The position numbers and the translations under genes are program-made. A DNA stretch of 64,000 nt from the NCBI GenBank assembly GCA_964247055.1, contig OZ176051.1, positions 11,470,001 through 11,534,000 on the forward strand. The letters run 5' to 3'. The notes beneath the pieces were generated by a model. That model was not told the DNA's origin. It searched no databases and saw only the letters and a list, made by a program, of their open reading frames with translations. Position 1 is the first letter of the stretch; every line of letters begins with the position of its first letter. Of this stretch, positions 59,466 through 64,000 are shown piece after piece. This stretch comes from Paragordius varius (taxonomy: Eukaryota; Nematomorpha).

Positions 59466-59989
59466 CCGAGATTTTCGCTAGTTATATATAAAAATAATGT
59501 TTTTGTTGCATATATTGAATTGATCTTATGATAATGGCAAACAATAATGATTTAAAAAATAATTGTAAATCTAGAAGAATTTTACAATACTTAAACAGAA
59601 TTATAATGCATTTTATTTAATAAAATATTAATTATATGAAGATTTTATCACTTGGAAAGGAAAAAAGCAACCTAGAGAAAAATATCTTTTATGTAAAAAT
59701 TTTTCTGGCTTTTGATATTGCAAAATTATCAATTATATTATAAAAATCTATCATATTTTTCTTTTTCCACTCTCAACAATGTTAAGTCATTCTGTATGGT
59801 ACTAATTAAATGAATAATATAGATATATTTTAGGGATTATTACTCAATTGCTGAAAAATCTCATTTGAAAGTTCTTATTATTTTTGGATAATTAAAATTT
59901 AATTTTAAAAAATCATTTAGGCGCCCCTAAATAACGGCGCCCGGGGCATGATGCACCCCCTTGCCCCCCCGTCGGTACCTGGTGAAATA

Positions 59990-60600
59990 CTGTAAGTTAA
60001 ATGCCAATAATAAATTCTGAGGTAAAGAAAATGTTCTGCATTATCGAATTATGGAGATAAAGTACTTTTTAACGTTTTCATATTGAATATAAAATGCGAT
60101 TTAACGAAATTGTCTGAAATTTATTGCCAAGTATATTTCCAAACTTATATTGATCTTATAATGCAAATAAAGAATTAAGAACGAAAAGGACAGTGAAAAT
60201 GATACATTCTCGTAATTTTAAATTTTTTATAAGGATACATATTATGGCCCACGATTTTTTTGACTGTGTTACAATCGATAGACTTATAAATATATTAAAA
60301 ACTATTTGTGTTTATATTTTAAAAATATTAGAGTTTATTAGGATAATTTTAGGTTATTACAAAACATAATCAATCCGTCATTTACCATTAAGTTTTAATA
60401 AATTTATGGATGTATACATAATTTATAATGAAATTGAGACAATATCAGTTTTCAGGACAAAAAACCATTTAATTAATAAAATTATTTAAAAACACTTTAG
60501 TATGTGCAACTATATAAAGAATATAATTTAGGATGATATATGAACAGTAATTTGTAAAGTGTCAGCACAAATTAATGGTAAAATAATTCCTAAATATATC
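59990..60600. other. AT-rich intergenic stretch
   Basis: No gene or repeat recognised. It lies downstream of secreted gene B and presumably includes its 3' untranslated region. Confidence 0.4.
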
Positions 60601-60604
60601 ATGG

Positions 60605-60966
60605 TCATGGTGTTGTGATTGGAGAAAACAATACTGTGGTCCTTCTTCTTATGCCAGTGGATAAGGTACTCATCATAGAAGAAGGAATCATAGATGATAG
60701 GGTACTTAATGGAGGAAAAGGCCTAACCCTTGACACTCTTGGTGAAAATAGTATACGAGTTCGACCTCTAATTCTAGGTACTCGAGTCCGTTTGGTCCTA
60801 ACCGTCCGTGTGAATAGGCGGCGGGTTGTTAAGCGCCTCCTCCTTCTTGTATGTGCATTTCGCCTTACATCAAATCCTCGAATGCTTATAGTGGGTGCAG
60901 TTACAGAACAGTTTGGTCTACAACGATAAGGGTGCCCACGACATCGCAGTTCAACGGGAAAACATT
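60605..60966 (-). CDS. Secreted Cys/Arg-rich protein B, exon 2
   Basis: Minus-strand acceptor CAAAATAG (AG at 60968-60967), then two bases completing Lys23. With exon 1 it gives 142 residues. CFPVELRCRGHPYRCRPNC (residues 24-42) has the same C-x6-C-x6-C-x3-C spacing as protein A. A poly-Arg stretch (63-67) and RLFTRTVRTKRTRVP (72-86) follow, then FSPRV and a shorter Ser/Met/Thr/Pro tail ending SPITTP and TGA at 60607-60605. The overlapping plus-strand frame is a shadow. The tail is less Thr-rich than in A, suggesting fast divergence outside the module and basic block. No known family recognised. Confidence 0.75.
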
Positions 60967-61109
60967 CTATTTTGAACAAAGGGAACAGTCATATATATAT
61001 ATTATATATATATATATATAAGGATAAATTGGTCAATAGTAAAAATTAATAACATGGGGTTTTTTGAGTATGGCTTATTTTTTTGTGAAATATTTTATTA
61101 GCATTTTAC

Positions 61110-61176
61110 TTGCTTTTTGGGATTCACCTGTCCAAATGATTGAAAATGAAAGCAATATTAAGTATAAAAGATTCAT
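61110..61176 (-). CDS. Secreted protein B, exon 1 (signal peptide)
   Basis: ATG at 61176-61174 opens MNLLYLILLSFSIIWTGESQ then KA. Strong signal peptide, likely cut near GES|Q. The donor A|GTAAAA is in phase 1. The 143-bp intron (60967-61109) includes a (TA)n tract at 60990-61021. Joined exons total 429 nt including stop. Phase and position of the intron are the same as in gene A. Confidence 0.72.
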
Positions 61177-61179
61177 AGA

Positions 61180-61690
61180 GCAAAAAAGTTTTAAAACGCC
61201 AATGGAAAAAAATTTAATTTTCTGCAAAATGATTTTTCTTTAATTTAATTATACTTTAATTTTAATTATATGTCTACTTTAAAAGTAATTTATAGGCCTT
61301 GAGTTATATAACGACTCTCGTAAATTTTTAATCTAAATTTTGTTTTGATTAACTAATTAAATTATAATAAAATGTTTGTTTTTTAGGTAATTAGATTTTT
61401 ATTGACTAATTATACATTGATAAAAAACTGATATTTTTTTTAACAGAAAATGTTTAGATTAAATAATTATTTTTTGACGTCTTATATATTGGCAAACCTC
61501 TATAAAACCTGAAAACATTATTTAACGACATAAGGGCAATGCTGGAATAAAAACTTATTCTGTGTAAAAAAAATTATATAATTAATGTAAAAAGACGTTT
61601 GGAATTTTTACAAAAATTACTTTGCTAATAAAAATTATAATTAATAATATTTTATTTATTTGTTAACTGCAAAAGGCCAAAACTAATTAG
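61180..61690. other. AT-rich stretch upstream of secreted gene B
   Basis: Presumed promoter side of gene B; no clear TATA box at a suitable distance. Confidence 0.35.
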
Positions 61691-63950
61691 TGTTGTTGTT
61701 GAGATTGAAGTCGATTATCAACCATTAAAGATTTTATAGGAAAACTTTTTTAACTCTGTTCTGTCGTGGGTTTATCATTTACCAAATATCTGCTACAGGA
61801 ACCCGCTAAGGGTGGTTACGGTATTGATATCGAGGAATAAATTCGTCATACGCACGGATTGCAACTGAAAAAACTTGATTTAGAACTCCTAATCCGTTTT
61901 TATGACGCAAGAATTGTTGGTGAACAGATAAGTTTTAATACCTTATTCGATATTGTTATGATCAATGGCAATATGTAGTACGGATATTTACCGTGAGGCC
62001 ATCAATCGATGTGCTAAACAAACAATGCTTAGGCTGCAAAAGATGGGGTTTTAATCAAAATGTACCAAACCACAGGAAAGATCAGTAGTATTGCACACCA
62101 ACCACCGAGATAAACGTAAGACTCGAGACGAATTCAGTATGACACCGGGTCGTCCGTATCAATCATCAATCGTTACACCTGAAAAATGGATGACAACAGT
62201 CCAAAACCCAAGAAAGTGGTTGACTATGGGGCAAATGGGAATGTTAAATCTTGAAGAATGGTTAGAATGTGTCGCTTGTAAAAAAGGCCTACCTTTAATT
62301 TTTGGTTGGTATTTGATTAAGGTATTTAACAATATGCATTGAAATTGTGTTTAAACTCTTTAAATAAAAATTAACTTTTTTGTGAAAAAATAGGTAAAGG
62401 GATCCACAGCTAAGTAAGATCCAACCGCTAAAACCATATAAGGAAGAAATAGCATGTTTAGGAAACGCTATTAAACATAGATCCATTAAAGAATACAATG
62501 GGGATCTCAGACTTGGGGCGAATTTAAGAAGTTACTATCTTCAGGTATTTGACGTAGCCACAGCCCTCCTGCGAGGTGGTTTTTTTAAGTAGGGTTGCAT
62601 AAAACCTTTCCATTTTGGACTTAAAGGACTCCTATTACTAAATCCCAATATATAATGAGAGCCAACACCTTTCAACAAACGCAAACTCATTGAGTACCAA
62701 TCAAAGACTCCCTTTCGGGGTATGATCAGAACCCAATATTTATCAACGAGTCATGGATCGATTGATGATCGAGCCCCGCTTCTATAAGATCACGAGTTAC
62801 TAACCGGAACAGATTTAGAGCTAAACAAAACTACATCAAGATTTACGAAAATTGCAAATGCGGTTCTTAAATTCGAATAAGTTTAAGCTTTTCCATCTGC
62901 AGTCGGTTACTTAGGGTCCTAAAAAACAAATGGTAACTCCAAGTCCAAAATAAAGGTCATAAAAAATTACCTAGGGTCGGTTCACCGAATAGTCTCAAAT
63001 CCTTTTTTAGCATATTTGCTTTTAATCTTATTATTTTATCTCTGCATGAGAAGATAATTCCTTTGACGTTTTTTATGCGGACCCAGAGGTAGGGAATGGG
63101 ATTCGATGCACGAACAATGCTATTATTGGAGAAAAAGCTAATTAAAACACTCAAATTAATGACATTTAACCCAGAATTACCGATATAAGGGTTTGGTTGG
63201 CATATATCACATAACGCCTCAAAAAACAAAACAACCAATAGCTCATGCATCAAAGTGCACTGTAGCGGAAAACAACTATTCTATAATACAGTGAGAAGAC
63301 AAGGCGATACTGATTGCTTTTGAGTTTAAAACAAATATAGGTAATTTGAATTACAGACCATAAGGCACTGAAATTATTTGGAAATCAGCCCAATTTAAAT
63401 AACTTAAACAATACTAAACTAATCTGGATATATAAAGTGTCTGAATTAATCTATATAAAATACAACACAAAAAAGTTATAATTTAGCAGACCCGCTATCT
63501 CGTTCAATTAGAGACAATAATTTAGAAAATCAAGAGGTTGACTAGTCAGAAAATATTATGCTTATCCGTTGCGAAAATATAAAAATGGAAATAATAAGAG
63601 TAGGTATCAAAAATATCAAAACTTTGAGAGTAAAAAGACTTCAATATCAAATGATCGGTCACATGAGGAATCGAAACTCTTTAGATATATTAGAAACTTA
63701 TTATAAAATTTATGTCTGCTTCTAAACTAGAATGATAGGCTATTAATTCAGAAGGTAGAGCAGGCCAATGAACTATTAAACGTAGGTGACATAGGTAATG
63801 GTATGAAGGAAAAGGCAAAAGATGTTATATATTCGGGTCTAAATAAAGGCATAGCGACTCTCAAATTTCGCCTGAATTGCCAACTCAACTGCCTCAATAT
63901 TATCCCAAACCCTACATATCCATAAATCAAAAATTATTTAGAAACAACTA
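61690..63950 (+). mobile_element. Ty3/gypsy-like LTR retrotransposon fossil, runs toward the window edge
   Basis: Pol-like remains lie in order from about 62.1 kb, including an RNase H region with ITDHKALKLFGNQPNLNN at about 63.35-63.41 kb, similar to the fossil at 1.73-4.3 kb. It is heavily broken (well over ten breaks) and looks old. No LTR identified inside the window. Confidence 0.7.
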
Positions 63951-64000
63951 CGTTTAGATATTAGTATTTTTGAATCAATCTTTTATTATATTCCGCTTCA

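Larger units (their letters stand above)
56035..59981. mobile_element. Outer hAT element (same family as 12187-14150) holding nested insertions
   Basis: Left end CAGTGGCGTACCGAGC, right end GTCGGTACCTG (shortened against GGTACGCCACTG). It is flanked by a perfect 8-bp duplication GTGAAATA (56027-56034, 59982-59989). The left ~100 bp and right ~170 bp match the ends of the element at 12187-14150, including GGCGCCCGGGGCAT at both sides. Instead of transposase, the interior holds a hAT with modular repeat (56250-58108), another module fragment (58168-58612), a MITE (58690-59406) and a possible Helitron end (59415-59465). Confidence 0.88.

Noticed and set aside
60615-60929. 104-codon plus-strand open frame
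   Set aside because: Antisense shadow of secreted gene B exon 2.

Overview
The window is about 75% A+T eukaryotic DNA, dominated by decayed transposons. It looks arthropod: spliced genes with short GT-AG introns, a TATA box plus TCAGT initiator upstream of one gene, a Dpr-like immunoglobulin exon, and hAT, mariner, RTE-like LINE and Ty3/gypsy remains. I cannot name the species; a crustacean such as a copepod is only a guess.

Host genes. (1) 10.56-11.76 kb, + strand: a two-exon gene for a 52-residue secreted peptide precursor (signal peptide, RLVKR cleavage site, 22-residue peptide, C-terminal Gly), with a TATA box and a possible alternative third exon. (2) 18.69-22.27 kb, + strand: a complete five-exon purine nucleoside phosphorylase, 330 residues, with an Asp where human PNP has the base-contacting Asn243 and an extra acidic Ser/Thr/Asn-rich loop. 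(3) 34.29-33.68 kb and 61.18-60.61 kb, both - strand: two paralogous two-exon genes for small secreted proteins. They share intron phase, a C-x6-C-x6-C-x3-C module, an RTVRTKRTR basic block and a Ser/Thr-rich tail; I recognise no known family. (4) 44.29-44.02 kb, - strand: one exon of a Dpr/DIP-like Ig-domain protein. (5) 1-1.51 kb: an intronless, broken copy of D-2-hydroxyglutarate dehydrogenase.

Mobile elements. Ty3/gypsy-like fossils lie near both ends (1.73-4.3 and 61.7-63.95 kb). Four hAT insertions keep exact 8-bp target duplications: 6483-8473 and 29066-31839 (both inside RTE-like LINEs), 12187-14150, and 56035-59981. The last is a stack carrying a second hAT, fragments of a modular repeat, a MITE with GGTCATGACC palindromes and a possible Helitron end. 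Two mariner remnants (44.65-45.55 kb +, 49.4-50.1 kb -) and several foldback or MITE families fill much of the rest.

Modular repeat. Parts of 23.3-27.6, 36.5-37.9 and 56.35-58.6 kb are copies of a modular repeat built from diverged ~150-bp monomers that alternate as a ~300-bp dimer. At 23.28-26.58 kb it lies between long inverted arms. This satellite-like material that appears to move, the paralogous secreted pair and the peptide precursor are the least explained parts of the window.

No convincing tRNA, rRNA or CRISPR was seen. All splice sites are read by eye, without transcript support.
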